NCBI RefSeq assembly: GCF_000746825.1
Contig: NZ_JQIV01000006.1
Location: 1,116,001-1,180,000 of the forward strand
Source: Carnobacterium inhibens subsp. inhibens DSM 13024
Lineage (GTDB): Bacteria > Bacillota > Bacilli > Lactobacillales > Carnobacteriaceae
DNA: 64,000 nucleotides
Direction of reading: 5' to 3'
Made by a program: the position numbers and the translations under genes. Positions 18,789-28,249 of the stretch are shown in pieces. Below the pieces are notes generated by a model. The model was not told the DNA's origin and did no database searches. It saw only the letters and a program-made list of their open reading frames with translations. How positions within the stretch are numbered: the stretch's first letter is position 1; each line of letters opens with the position of its first letter.

Positions 18789-20396
18789 TTATTCTTCTTC
18801 TGATTCTCTTCCTAGATACTGATCGACAGCTTTTCTGACGCTATTCACTTGCAAACCATATACGACTTGTACATTGTGATCTTTAATGATTACTCCGCTT
18901 GCTCCAGTGTCATTTTTTAACGCTAACTCATCGACTTTATCCGGCTTGTCTAAAGTTAACCTCAAACGGGTATAACAATTGGTTACCGTATTGATATTGT
19001 CTGGCCCGCCAAGAGCTGCAACGATCGTGCTGGCTAAACTAGTCTCTGCTTGGGGTTGAGCTTCATTAGTAGTTGCTTTTTTACCTTTGCTTTCATTGTA
19101 TTCACTCTTAGAATAGAGTTTTGTTTCTTGACCAGTCTCTTCACGCCCAATGGTTTTATACTTAAATTTAGTAATCAAGAAACGGAATGTGAAGTAATAA
19201 ATAACAAAGAATACCAGTCCGACTAAGATATACATTGGCCAGCCTGTTTTTTCAATTCCTAGTGGTACATTGTACAATAAGAAATCGATAAAGCCGTTGG
19301 GTCCGATAGCTCTTACACTTAATAAATTTAAAACAACCATGCTCAGTCCACTTAATACCGCATGAACCACAAATAGCAACGGTGCTACAAACATAAATGA
19401 AAATTCGATTGGCTCTGTCACACCCGCTACAAATGAAGTAACGACTGCTGGGATCAAAATAGCTTTTGCTTTCCCTTTATTTTCTGGGCTGGCTGTATGA
19501 TACATAGCTAAACATGCCCCGATTAGTCCAAACATTTTAGAAATTCCACGTGCGTCCCAGATAACACTTGGAGACAAGATACTAACTGAAGGATCTGCAA
19601 TTTCTGCAAAGTAGATATTTCTAGCTCCTTCAAAAAGTTGTCCTCCAACTTCTTGGATGCCACCTAATGAGGTATACAAGAAAGGTGTGTAAACTAAGTG
19701 ATGCAATCCTGTTGGAATCAATAAGCGCTCCAATGTTCCATATAGGAAGATACCGAAGTTTCCACTTTGATTGATCAATGTTCCTAAACTATTGATGCCG
19801 CTTTGGAAGAACGGCCAAATGTACGTAAATGCAATTGCCAATAAAACCACTACTGGAATCAACATGATGAATACGAATCGTGTTCCGCCATAAATTTGAA
19901 AAGCATTGTTAAATTCTTTTTCACAGAATTTATTGTGTACGATTGCTGTTACAATTCCTAAAATAATACCAAGAAAAACACCCATATCGAGTACTTGGAC
20001 GCCTAATACCATTGTTTGTCCAGTACCTTGTAACGATTCTCCTTCAAACAGTATTCCACTAAGCTCCATAAATTTGTTCATTGCGTTAATAAAAACTAAA
20101 TAACCCAATACAGCAGTAAATCCTGCCTCTGATTTTTTCTTCTTAGCTAAACCAACTGCTAACCCCATACAAAAAACTAAACCAAGGTTACTTAAAATTG
20201 AAACCAATGATCCAGATAAAATTGCGCCAAACCCCATCGTAATAGGATTATTCAAAAAGGGAACGGTTTCAATCAACTTTGCATTTGTGAATAAATTCCC
20301 GATCGCAATCAGAATCCCTGCAATTGGTAAAATTAATACTGGTATAAACATGGCTTTTGAAAACCGCTGCATACCATCCATCAATTTCTCTTTCAT
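18789..20396 (-). CDS. malP: PTS alpha-glucoside transporter, fused IIC-IIB (MalP/GlvC type)
   Basis: About 535 residues: a IIC membrane domain (about 1-420, roughly ten helices, substrate motif VTEPIEFSFMF) followed by a IIB domain with the phospho-cysteine motif VTNCYTRLRLTL. No IIA domain is present, so a glucose-type IIA must act in trans. ATG 20396 is chosen with GGGAGG 7 bases upstream; the frame from 20411 starts with GTG inside that site. It is the first gene of the operon with malA. Confidence 0.92.
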   Translation of the reverse strand: MKEKLMDGMQRFSKAMFIPVLILPIAGILIAIGNLFTNAKLIETVPFLNNPITMGFGAILSGSLVSILSNLGLVFCMGLAVGLAKKKKSEAGFTAVLGYLVFINAMNKFMELSGILFEGESLQGTGQTMVLGVQVLDMGVFLGIILGIVTAIVHNKFCEKEFNNAFQIYGGTRFVFIMLIPVVVLLAIAFTYIWPFFQSGINSLGTLINQSGNFGIFLYGTLERLLIPTGLHHLVYTPFLYTSLGGIQEVGGQLFEGARNIYFAEIADPSVSILSPSVIWDARGISKMFGLIGACLAMYHTASPENKGKAKAILIPAVVTSFVAGVTEPIEFSFMFVAPLLFVVHAVLSGLSMVVLNLLSVRAIGPNGFIDFLLYNVPLGIEKTGWPMYILVGLVFFVIYYFTFRFLITKFKYKTIGREETGQETKLYSKSEYNESKGKKATTNEAQPQAETSLASTIVAALGGPDNINTVTNCYTRLRLTLDKPDKVDELALKNDTGASGVIIKDHNVQVVYGLQVNSVRKAVDQYLGRESEEE

Positions 20397-20450
20397 ATTT
20401 TTACCTCCCACTTTTATTGTTTCATTTCTTTTGATAATGCTAGTTTATCT

Positions 20451-20464
20451 TGAAAGCGATTTAT
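20451..20464. promoter_or_regulatory. Candidate cre site (CcpA) upstream of malP
   Basis: Read on the minus strand, ATAAATCGCTTTCA matches the cre consensus TGWAANCGNTNWCA at 10 of the 12 informative positions or neutral ones, missing only the first two. A TACAAT -10-like sequence lies immediately upstream, so CcpA would block the promoter. Confidence 0.5.
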
Positions 20465-20485
20465 TGTATACGATTTTGGGTATAT

Positions 20486-20520
20486 AAAAAACGTGTTTCG
20501 CTTTTTTGAAACACGTTTCG
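20486..20520 (-). terminator. Terminator after the RpiR-family gene
   Basis: AAACGTGTTTC (20489-20499) pairs with GAAACACGTTT (20508-20518), and the minus strand continues into a T-run. It isolates the regulator from malP transcription. Confidence 0.8.
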
Positions 20521-20522
20521 GT

Positions 20523-21290
20523 CTATTGATTGATTTTTTGTTGCATATCATCAAGATACGTTTTAAAAATGAATTCTACTAACATTAGTAATCTAGGGAA
20601 GAAACTATTGGGCAGCATATTTCGGTCATCCAATTTGTTGTTATCAATAATTTTAAAGTTCAAATCAGATATTTCTGCTGCTCGATTTGTGGTTTCTTTT
20701 GTAAAGGTGACTGTAAAAATGTTTTGTTCTTTTGCTACAAGTAATTTATCAATAACCAGCTGTGTTTCGCCAGATTTTGAAATGACAATAAGAGCTCCGA
20801 TATCTTCCAAATTATTTTCAAAAACACCAATTGAATCTGTTCCAGTAGCAATGATTGTTTTCTTACCTAATACCAATAATTTCTTATACAAATACTCCGC
20901 TGCTATTGCAGAAAATCCCGTTGCATAAATAAAAAGGTATTTTTGTTTCAAATACAAAACTTGCTGAATAAACTGTTCAATATCTTCTCTGCTGTTCTCT
21001 TTAAAAAAGTCTTCCTGACTAATACGTAAAAAGTCTTCATCATTATCTGCTTGGCTACCTTCTACTTTCTTGACCATTGGAAGAATCTGATAATATAAAT
21101 CAATAAATCCTGTGTAGCCAAGTTTCTTAGCTAAGCGGATAATGGTAGAAGGTGATGTGTAGTTATCTTTTGCTACGCCACGCACCCCTTTTTCTAAAAT
21201 ATCATCAATGTGTTCAATAATGTAATGGACAATTTTTTCATCTAGCTCTGATAAGTTTTTTCCCTGAATTAATTTACTAATATCATTCAC
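20523..21290 (-). CDS. RpiR-family regulator of the alpha-glucoside operon (GlvR-like)
   Basis: 255 residues: an N-terminal HTH_6 domain (about 1-75, TSPSTIIRLAKKLGYTGF) and a C-terminal SIS sugar-phosphate-binding domain (IYATGFSAIAAEYL, VISKSGETQLV). B. subtilis GlvR is of the same family and activates the glv operon, so this protein probably controls malP-malA. It lies upstream in the same orientation but is separated by a terminator. Confidence 0.85.
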   Translation of the reverse strand: MNDISKLIQGKNLSELDEKIVHYIIEHIDDILEKGVRGVAKDNYTSPSTIIRLAKKLGYTGFIDLYYQILPMVKKVEGSQADNDEDFLRISQEDFFKENSREDIEQFIQQVLYLKQKYLFIYATGFSAIAAEYLYKKLLVLGKKTIIATGTDSIGVFENNLEDIGALIVISKSGETQLVIDKLLVAKEQNIFTVTFTKETTNRAAEISDLNFKIIDNNKLDDRNMLPNSFFPRLLMLVEFIFKTYLDDMQQKINQ

Positions 21291-21734
21291 TTCTATTCAC
21301 TCCTATTAGCTGAGGCTGTCAACTATTTTTAATAGTATTGAGCTATGATCTTGCACTTACCTTATATTCTACTGATGCAGGATGAACGCTATTTTATCTA
21401 GTCAAATAAATCCCTATTTGATTCCAGCAGCATTTAATAATCCGACAAATGGAATAAGACCTGTTTTGTTTCATTTCATATAGACTAATTTTTTTCTATT
21501 CTTATTAAGTTTAGTTTACCTTTATTCCTTAAAACCAGCAATTCCAACTTTCAATAGTTTAGTAAAAAAATAAAAAGTCATCCTATGATCTGTTTGATAA
21601 AGTCTTTACATTAGCTTCTTTTGAGTTTCTTTGTTACACTAATAGATGTAAGGGTTTTAAAAAATGTATTCTAATTTAATTAGAATTCGTTTATTTTAAC
21701 CACTATTCACGTTAGTTGAAAGGGGAAAATATTT
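21291..21734. other. Intergenic region between the RpiR gene and ctc
   Basis: About 440 AT-rich bases between divergent genes. I see no gene or gene remnant on either strand. The only structure is the AT palindrome at 21668-21686 in the ctc leader and a small ACTAT/ATAGT repeat near 21320-21336. Confidence 0.6.
21668..21686. promoter_or_regulatory. Perfect AT-rich palindrome in the ctc leader
   Basis: ATTCTAATT-T-AATTAGAAT, 9-base arms, about 50 bases before the ctc ATG. It could be an operator or a leader hairpin; no factor can be named. Confidence 0.4.
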
Positions 21735-22340
21735 ATGAAAATCAATGCTACTTTAAGAACAGAGGTCGGATCTTCAGCAGCAAACCGCGACAGAAGAGAA
21801 AAGAAAGTTACAGCTGTTATCAATGGTAAGGGTCTTGAGAGCACCCCAGTACTATTAGACGGTAAAGACTTGGATAACGTTTTAAAAACTTTAGGTAAAA
21901 ATGCTATCTTTGATGTTGCCGTTCCAAATGGTGAAAGTCATCAAGTTATTATTAAAGAAATTCAAAGTGCAACTTTAGTAAATCAAATTTTAGATGTTGA
22001 ATTACAAGTTGTTAAAAAAGGTGAAAAATTAGTAGTTACTGTTCCAATTAGTGTAGTAAATGCTGAAAATGTTAAACGAGGCATTGTTTCTCAAACTTTA
22101 AACGAATTAGAAATTGAAACTCTTCCAACAAATATCCCAACTGAATTCACTGTTGATGCTGGTGAATTAGAAATTGGAGATGCATTAACGGTTTCTGATA
22201 TTAAAGTTGATAAAGATATCACTGTATTAAGTGATGCTGAACAATCTGTTGTTAGTGTTTTACCACCATCAGTTGAAGAACCAGAAACTACAGAAGAAGC
22301 TTCAGAACCTAGTCTAGTTGGAGAAACTGAAGAAGTATAA
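21735..22340 (+). CDS. ctc: Ribosomal protein bL25, Ctc form (general stress protein)
   Basis: 201 residues: an N-terminal 5S-rRNA-binding L25 domain (about 1-90), then the TL5/Ctc beta-domain (about 95-180) and an acidic Glu-rich tail. The length marks it as the Ctc form rather than the short L25 of enterobacteria. It binds 5S rRNA in the 50S subunit. GAAAGGGG precedes the ATG. It is a single-gene unit with its own terminator. Confidence 0.9.
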   Translation: MKINATLRTEVGSSAANRDRREKKVTAVINGKGLESTPVLLDGKDLDNVLKTLGKNAIFDVAVPNGESHQVIIKEIQSATLVNQILDVELQVVKKGEKLVVTVPISVVNAENVKRGIVSQTLNELEIETLPTNIPTEFTVDAGELEIGDALTVSDIKVDKDITVLSDAEQSVVSVLPPSVEEPETTEEASEPSLVGETEEV

Positions 22341-22358
22341 TTTAATAAACATCCAGCG

Positions 22359-22407
22359 ACCTCTTTTATCTTTTGCTTAATGGCATTAGATAGAAGAGGT
22401 TTTTTAT
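22359..22407 (+). terminator. Terminator after ctc
   Basis: CCTCTTTTATC and GATAGAAGAGG pair with one wobble, followed by a T6 run. Confidence 0.8.
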
Positions 22408-22633
22408 TTATTTCATGTCACAAACCAATATTATTGGATAGTAGCCGGATAGTTCAGTTTTCTTGCATTTAGTACCAAAGATTCTACTGTAGAGACCTGT
22501 TAGTTCAGTCTTCTTAGCTAAATTTGCAGCAAGAATGGTGAATAATGATTGAGCTAATAAATATTTACTAACGAAATTAAGGAAAGATTATGGTAAACTT
22601 TTGTTATTAGGAATTCACAAGGAGCATACAATT

Positions 22634-23929
22634 ATGGACAAAGCCTATTTAGATAAATTTTATAAAAAAAGCCTCACTGAAAGAATGGATGCTCTTGTAG
22701 ACGCAAATATCCTCTCTTCTGATGACTTGCTTCTAAACGAAGGTCTGCTTTTATCAGATGAACTTGCTGACAATATGATTGAAAATTACTTAATTACTTA
22801 CCAACTTCCATTAGGAGCCGCTTTAAATTTTTTAATTGATGGAAAAGATTATGTTGTTCCGATGGCAATCGAAGAACCTTCTGTTATTGCAGCAGCCAGT
22901 GCCGGAGCAAAAATTATCGCTCAAGCTGGCGGATTCAAAACAACTATTTCAGAACGGATTATGATTGGGCAAGTAGCCTTAAAAAACATTCCTGATATCT
23001 CTCTTGCCAAAATCAACTTGACTAACCATAAGAAAGATATTCTCAAAAAAGCCAACGCCGCTCACCCTTCTATCGTTAATCGTGGCGGAGGAGCAAAAGA
23101 TCTTTCAATTCGCGTTATTGAGCAGGATGAAGAAGCCGCAACACCTGAATTTTTAATCGTGCATATACACATAGCGACTATGGAGGCAATGGGAGCTAAT
23201 ATCATTAATACAATGATGGAAGGCATTACGGGGTATCTTGAAACTTTGACCGGTGGTACCGCTTTGATGAGCATTCTTTCTAACTATGCAACGGAGTGTT
23301 TGGCAACAGCTACTTGTCAGATTTCAGTTGATTTGCTAAAAAGAAACGATTTTTCGGGCGAAGACATACGCGACCGTTTAATTGAAGCCGGACAACTAGC
23401 TTATGTTGACCCTTACCGTGCAGTTACTCATAATAAAGGCATCATGAATGGTATCGATGCTGTTGTTTTAGCTTCTGGAAATGACTGGCGGGCTATTTCT
23501 GCTGGAGTTCATGCTTATGCCTCACGCAGTGGACAGTATCGTGCTCTTTCTTCTTGGAAAAAAGCTGAGAACGGTGATTTGATTGGTGAATTGACGTTGC
23601 CTTTGCCTGTAGGATCAGTTGGCGGTTCGATTTCGATTCATCCTGCTGCTCAGTTCAGCAAACGCTTGTTAGGATACCAATCGGCCAAAGAATTAGAAGC
23701 GGTGATTGTTTCAGTTGGATTGGCTCAAAACTTTTCAGCACTTAAAGCATTAGTGACTGAAGGAATCCAAAAAGGACATATGGGCTTGCAAGCTCGCTCT
23801 TTAGCCATCAGTGCAGGAGCTACTGGAAAAGCCATTGAACAAGTCTCAGAACAATTAAAACACGCTAAGAACATGAACTTAGCAACTGCAAAAGAATTGC
23901 TTCAAGAAATTTTATCTTTAGAAGAGTAA
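22634..23929 (+). CDS. mvaA: Hydroxymethylglutaryl-CoA reductase, class II (MvaA)
   Basis: 431 residues, the class II size. It converts HMG-CoA to mevalonate or the reverse. Motifs seen are the catalytic Glu stretch AIEEPSVIAAAS, the dinucleotide region with DAVVLASGNDWRAISAG, and the C-terminal GHMGLQARSLAISAGA containing the flap histidine. ATG 22634 is chosen because AAGGAG lies 9 bases upstream; the frame from 22601 has no such site. It converges with mvaS, the preceding enzyme of the pathway. Confidence 0.95.
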   Translation: MDKAYLDKFYKKSLTERMDALVDANILSSDDLLLNEGLLLSDELADNMIENYLITYQLPLGAALNFLIDGKDYVVPMAIEEPSVIAAASAGAKIIAQAGGFKTTISERIMIGQVALKNIPDISLAKINLTNHKKDILKKANAAHPSIVNRGGGAKDLSIRVIEQDEEAATPEFLIVHIHIATMEAMGANIINTMMEGITGYLETLTGGTALMSILSNYATECLATATCQISVDLLKRNDFSGEDIRDRLIEAGQLAYVDPYRAVTHNKGIMNGIDAVVLASGNDWRAISAGVHAYASRSGQYRALSSWKKAENGDLIGELTLPLPVGSVGGSISIHPAAQFSKRLLGYQSAKELEAVIVSVGLAQNFSALKALVTEGIQKGHMGLQARSLAISAGATGKAIEQVSEQLKHAKNMNLATAKELLQEILSLEE

Positions 23930-23977
23930 AAACGTTTAGAGTTCATTCCAACTCTTGATCTCACTTCACTAGAACAC

Positions 23978-24035
23978 AAAAAACTTACGCTCACTTTCGA
24001 TGAAGGATATCATCAGAAATGAGCGTAAGTTTTTT
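23978..24035. terminator. Bidirectional terminator between mvaA and mvaS
   Basis: AAAAAACTTACGCTCA and TGAGCGTAAGTTTTTT pair perfectly over 16 bases and give T-runs on both strands. Confidence 0.9.
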
Positions 24036-24059
24036 GATAGGAATTTATACTTCCTACTG

Positions 24060-25232
24060 TTAGTTAGCTTTATTTACATATTGACGCATGTTGTCTTTTA
24101 TACCAGCTAAATAAATAGCTGCTGTATCTTTTGTCGCATCAAATTCTACTGTAGATCCATCAACTGGAACGGTTTCTTGGAAAACAGCTTCATACTCTTC
24201 AATAGAGACCTCTGTTCTAGCAGCAAACAATTCAGCATGACTTTTTGCTTGCAGATATTCGCGGTAGTTTGGTTGCAAAATACCTGTAAAGAATTCGCCT
24301 ACTGCACCTGATCCGTAACTATACAACCCAATTCGAGCACCATCTTTTAACTGGTCACTTTGTTCAAGTAAAGAAACTAAGCTCAGATACAGTGAACCAG
24401 TATAGATATTTCCAACATTGCGGTTATACATTGTGCTTGATTTGTAGTTAGCCAATAATCGTTCTTGATCAGCTTCATCTGCTTCTTCTAATACTGTTCT
24501 CAAAGCTTTAAGTCCCATTTTAGTGTACGGCAAATGGAAACAGATGGCTTCGAAATCATTTAAACCTAAATCAGATTTAGCTTTGTATTGTTCCCAAACT
24601 GTATTGAAAAAGTGAATGTATTGTTCATTTGAAAATTTGCCGTCAACAAAGGCTTTGTCTGAATAAACAGGACGCCAAAAGTCCATAATATCCGCAGTTA
24701 GATAGGCACTTTTATCTTCTAATGCCAATATCTTAGGATCTGCACTGATAACCATAGCAACAGCACCGGCTCCTTGAGTAGACTCTCCTGAAGTATTTAA
24801 TCCATAACGTGCAATATCAGAACCTAATACTAAAACTTTGCTTTCTGGATTTAAGGCAATATGACCTTTTGCCATTTGAATCCCTGCAGTAGCTCCGTAA
24901 CAAGCTTGTTTGACTTCGATCGATCGAGCATTCGGGTTTAAGCCCAATAACTGATGGACATAGACAGCTGCAGATTTAGAATTATCAATACCTGACTCTG
25001 TACCAAAAATAACGAAATCGATTTTTTCTTTGTCTTCATCATCTAGAATCGTTAAAGCTGCATTGGCTGCTAACGTTACTGGATCTTGTGTAATAGGAGC
25101 AACTGCCATCTTTTCTTGACCAATACCAATGGTGAATTTTTCTGGTTCTACATTTCTAGCTACCGCCAATTTATTCATGTCCACATATAAATGCGGTGCA
25201 TAAAAACCAATCTTGTCTACTCCAATTTTCAA
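24060..25232 (-). CDS. mvaS: Hydroxymethylglutaryl-CoA synthase (MvaS)
   Basis: 390 residues, bacterial HMG-CoA synthase. It condenses acetyl-CoA with acetoacetyl-CoA. The catalytic Glu79 (FGTESGID) and Cys111 (KQACYGATAG) fall at the same positions as in Staphylococcus aureus MvaS. The catalytic His lies in AICFHLPYTKMG. It is a single-gene unit. With mvaA it feeds the isoprenoid pool used by crtM and the prenyltransferases. Confidence 0.95.
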   Translation of the reverse strand: MKIGVDKIGFYAPHLYVDMNKLAVARNVEPEKFTIGIGQEKMAVAPITQDPVTLAANAALTILDDEDKEKIDFVIFGTESGIDNSKSAAVYVHQLLGLNPNARSIEVKQACYGATAGIQMAKGHIALNPESKVLVLGSDIARYGLNTSGESTQGAGAVAMVISADPKILALEDKSAYLTADIMDFWRPVYSDKAFVDGKFSNEQYIHFFNTVWEQYKAKSDLGLNDFEAICFHLPYTKMGLKALRTVLEEADEADQERLLANYKSSTMYNRNVGNIYTGSLYLSLVSLLEQSDQLKDGARIGLYSYGSGAVGEFFTGILQPNYREYLQAKSHAELFAARTEVSIEEYEAVFQETVPVDGSTVEFDATKDTAAIYLAGIKDNMRQYVNKAN

Positions 25233-25346
25233 AGAAAGGACCCCTTTTTTATTTAATGACTTCTCTTATACAACTGTAAGTTCAGTGTATACCTGCCTAA
25301 TGGCCTCTTCTACTAAGCTTTCTAATAAATCATAATTTATTCCCAA

Positions 25347-25380
25347 TAAAAAAACAACTCTTTGCACTAAATCTAAAGAG
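25347..25380 (-). terminator. Terminator after the isomerase/epimerase gene
   Basis: CTCTTT and AAAGAG arms flank an 11-base loop, and the minus strand ends in T7. Confidence 0.6.
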
Positions 25381-25430
25381 AAGCTTAATAAAATAATTTG
25401 TCTCAAAGTGAAGTACACCAATTTATTTTT

Positions 25431-26198
25431 TTATCTTAATTTTTCTATCGCTTCTTTAATAGCTGTTAGTTTATCTATTTCTTTTTTTAATACGTCTAAC
25501 GGATCATGTCCACATGGGTATTCAATTGCTGTATTGATATCGCTTGGAAATGCTTTAAGTACTTCTGCTATAGAAATATCGCCTTCATTTAACAGGGTCA
25601 TTTCTAATGTACCTGCTTTGATATCTTTCAAATGGACATACGTTACATTGGTTTTTAAAAGCTTTGCGTTTTTAACTGGATCTTCATGAACATACATGAA
25701 ATTCCCAGTATCAAATGTTAGAGAAACAGCTGCCCCTTTTTCAATTAATTGAATACTTATTTGGTTTAGTTTATCCGCTGTGGAATAACTTTCCTGACCA
25801 TTTTCAATCGTAAAATGATTGATTTCGTATTCATTTAATACATTATTTAAAGTCACAACATCTTCTGTCGAAACTTCTTTAACGTATCCAGCTCCAAATT
25901 TCAAATGTTTAGCCCCTAACGCATACGCTTCTTTTGCATATAATCTTAGTTCTGTCTCTGTCATCATTTGATCTGTATAAAGCAATTCTGGAACAGAATA
26001 CAACAATTCAAAACCGTATTTTTTTGCTGCTTCATTAAGGTCTTTAAATTCAGACTCCTCTTTGATGTAATCTCTTCTAATTTCTATTTTTTTTATCGCT
26101 AATTGAGAGAGACCTTCAAAAAAATCTAATTGTCTCTTTCCTTCTTTAACTAATTCATCAAAAACCAACATATTTACTACAATTGTTTCAGTTGTCAT
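25431..26198 (-). CDS. Sugar phosphate isomerase/epimerase-like TIM-barrel protein
   Basis: 255 residues of the AP-endonuclease-2/xylose-isomerase-like family. The barrel strands are recognisable (IEIRRDYI, HLKFGAGYV, HFTIENGQES, LTFDTGNFMYV, YVHLKDIK, AIEYPCGHDP). The Glu, Asp, His and Glu residues in these positions match the usual metal site. ATG 26198 is chosen because AAGGAGG lies 6 bases upstream. It follows the GH1 gene but is separated from it by a terminator. The substrate is unknown. Confidence 0.75.
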   Translation of the reverse strand: MTTETIVVNMLVFDELVKEGKRQLDFFEGLSQLAIKKIEIRRDYIKEESEFKDLNEAAKKYGFELLYSVPELLYTDQMMTETELRLYAKEAYALGAKHLKFGAGYVKEVSTEDVVTLNNVLNEYEINHFTIENGQESYSTADKLNQISIQLIEKGAAVSLTFDTGNFMYVHEDPVKNAKLLKTNVTYVHLKDIKAGTLEMTLLNEGDISIAEVLKAFPSDINTAIEYPCGHDPLDVLKKEIDKLTAIKEAIEKLR

Positions 26199-26244
26199 TT
26201 TTATCCTCCTTAATAAATCCATCTACATTATTCCTATTCAAAAT

Positions 26245-26281
26245 AAAAATGGCAATCCATTAAGAATAGATTACCATTTTT
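26245..26281 (-). terminator. Terminator after the first GH1 gene
   Basis: AAAAATGGCAATC pairs with GATTACCATTTTT with one mismatch; T-run on the minus strand. Confidence 0.75.
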
Positions 26282-26322
26282 ATCTTATTTATTCTTATCA
26301 ACTTTTTTAAGACGTTCCGTTT

Positions 26323-27741
26323 TTACTTGATTTCCGTTTTATCCGGAACATCAAATTCACCTTTTTCAATTAAATCTTTATACCAAAAGGCTGATTTCTT
26401 TAATGAACGGTCTCGGTTATTGTCTAAATCGATTCTAACCAAGCCATACCGGTTTTTAAATGCATTCATAGGAGATACACAATCTGTAAAGGCCCAAAGC
26501 ATATAGCCTTTGCAATTTGATCCTGCTTCAGTAACTTCTATTAAACTATTCAAATGTTCTGTAATGAACTCAATGCGGTAATCGTCTTGCACGACTCCAT
26601 TACTATCCATAAATCGTTCTTCTTCTTCAATACCCATTCCATTTTCTGTGACCATCCATGGAATATTGCCATACTCATTTTTTATGCGCATCCCAAAATC
26701 AACCATCATTTGAGGATAAATTTCCCATCCTCTTGATTTGTTCATTTTGCGTCCAGGCAATTCAAAATGATCATAATAATACGCTGGGTGGAATGGAGTT
26801 TGTTCATTCCATTGATGACTTGGTGCCTTCACACGATTAGGGTAATACAAATTGATCCCTAGATAATCTACAGTATTTTGTGCAATAATATCCAGTTCGT
26901 CTTTTGTATAGTCAAATAGGATATCGTGCTTTTCTAAAAGCGGGAACAATTCTTCAGGGTAAGTTCCTTTAACCAACGGATCTAAATAAATTCGATTGAA
27001 AAATAGATCATACATTTCTGCTGCTTTTTTATCTGCTTCTGAGGAAGATCTTGGATAGGTTACTTCTGGATTAAGGACAACACCGATCTGTCCATCGTAG
27101 TTATTTCTATGGTACACTTCAACAACTTTTGCTGTTGCCAAAACTTTATGGTAATTCCATTGCATCCATTTTTTAGTATTTTGCTCATGTGGATAACGGA
27201 TAGCATCTAAGTAGGTCCGTGTTTGGATAACCACTGGTTCATTAAATGTAAACCAATATTTCACGCGGTCTGCATAACGATCAAATACAATTTCCGCATA
27301 TTGCGTAAACAATTCTACAACTTTTTTAGAACTCCAACCCTCATACTTATCTAGCAAATAAGTAGGAAGTTCATAATGTTCTAAACAAAGCATAGGTACA
27401 ACCCCTGCTTCAATCAAACTGTCTACAAAACGGTCAATGAATGAAGCGTAGTCTTCATCTACTTCTAACGTTTCATAGTTCGTAAAGAATCTCGACCAAT
27501 TGATAGACGTTCTAAAATGAGTTAAGCCAATTTCTTTCATTAAATCAATATCATCTTGGTAACGTTCATAAAAATTTGTTGCAACACCGGGTCCATACCC
27601 TTCATGCCAGACATGGCGTTCGTTTTTATACCATGTATCAAGATACGAATCTTGTCCTTCTTTTTTGCCTTTCCATCCTTCTGTTTGCCATGCTGAAGAC
27701 CCAGCACCGATAATAAAATTCTCTGGAATAGTTTTTTTCAA
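26323..27741 (-). CDS. 6-phospho-beta-glucosidase, GH1 family (downstream copy)
   Basis: 472 residues. GH1 catalytic residues are present: the acid/base Glu in FTFNEPVV and the nucleophile in VTENGMG. N-terminal IGAGSSAWQTEG matches the family start. The frame is open for 34 more codons upstream, but there is no family sequence there. TTG 27741 has AAGGAG 8 bases upstream and leads straight into KKTIPENFIIGAGSS, so I take TTG as the start. It follows PTS IIA, with a terminator hairpin between. Confidence 0.88.
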   Translation of the reverse strand: MKKTIPENFIIGAGSSAWQTEGWKGKKEGQDSYLDTWYKNERHVWHEGYGPGVATNFYERYQDDIDLMKEIGLTHFRTSINWSRFFTNYETLEVDEDYASFIDRFVDSLIEAGVVPMLCLEHYELPTYLLDKYEGWSSKKVVELFTQYAEIVFDRYADRVKYWFTFNEPVVIQTRTYLDAIRYPHEQNTKKWMQWNYHKVLATAKVVEVYHRNNYDGQIGVVLNPEVTYPRSSSEADKKAAEMYDLFFNRIYLDPLVKGTYPEELFPLLEKHDILFDYTKDELDIIAQNTVDYLGINLYYPNRVKAPSHQWNEQTPFHPAYYYDHFELPGRKMNKSRGWEIYPQMMVDFGMRIKNEYGNIPWMVTENGMGIEEEERFMDSNGVVQDDYRIEFITEHLNSLIEVTEAGSNCKGYMLWAFTDCVSPMNAFKNRYGLVRIDLDNNRDRSLKKSAFWYKDLIEKGEFDVPDKTEIK

Positions 27742-27837
27742 TTTATACGCTCCTTCATTTACATTTTCATCTAAAAACCGATAGTCATCTAATTTAAAAT
27801 GATAAGTATTATTCTTCGAGCTTACTAGACAATAAAA

Positions 27838-27862
27838 AGTCATAAAATAAAGTTTTATGACT
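27838..27862 (-). terminator. Terminator after PTS IIA
   Basis: AGTCATAAAA and TTTTATGACT pair perfectly around 5 bases, with a T-run on the minus strand. It may be partly read through into the GH1 gene. Confidence 0.7.
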
Positions 27863-27888
27863 TTTTATGAACACATATGAACTTACAT

Positions 27889-28218
27889 TTAGTCGATTGC
27901 TACTCCTGCAAGTTTTTTGTATACGTCTACAACTTCAGATGCTAGATCTTTAAATGTAATAGCATTCATCAAATGATCTTGGCTGTGCACAGCTAATAAA
28001 GAAACTGTCATTGCTTCACCAGAAGCTTCTTGTGTTAACAAACTCGTTTGAGCATGATGAGCTTCAACTAATGATTTATCTGACGATTCCAATTTTTCAG
28101 CTGCTAATGCAAAATCATCTTTTTTTGCAGCATGAATAGCTTCCATTGCATCACTTTTAGCATTTCCTCCATGAATAATCAAACCCATGATTGTTTCTAT
28201 ATCTATTGCTTGTCCCAC
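27889..28218 (-). CDS. PTS lactose/cellobiose-type IIA component
   Basis: 109-residue three-helix IIA protein. It carries phosphate on a histidine in VEAHHAQTSLLTQEASG and passes it to IIB. It also has the family stretch IHGGNAKSDAMEAI. It lies 31 bases after IIB and shares its sigma-54 promoter. The matching IIC is not adjacent; the nearest is at 32333-33613. Confidence 0.92.
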   Translation of the reverse strand: MGQAIDIETIMGLIIHGGNAKSDAMEAIHAAKKDDFALAAEKLESSDKSLVEAHHAQTSLLTQEASGEAMTVSLLAVHSQDHLMNAITFKDLASEVVDVYKKLAGVAID

Positions 28219-28249
28219 TTCAAAACTTCCTTTCCATAACCGTAACTAA

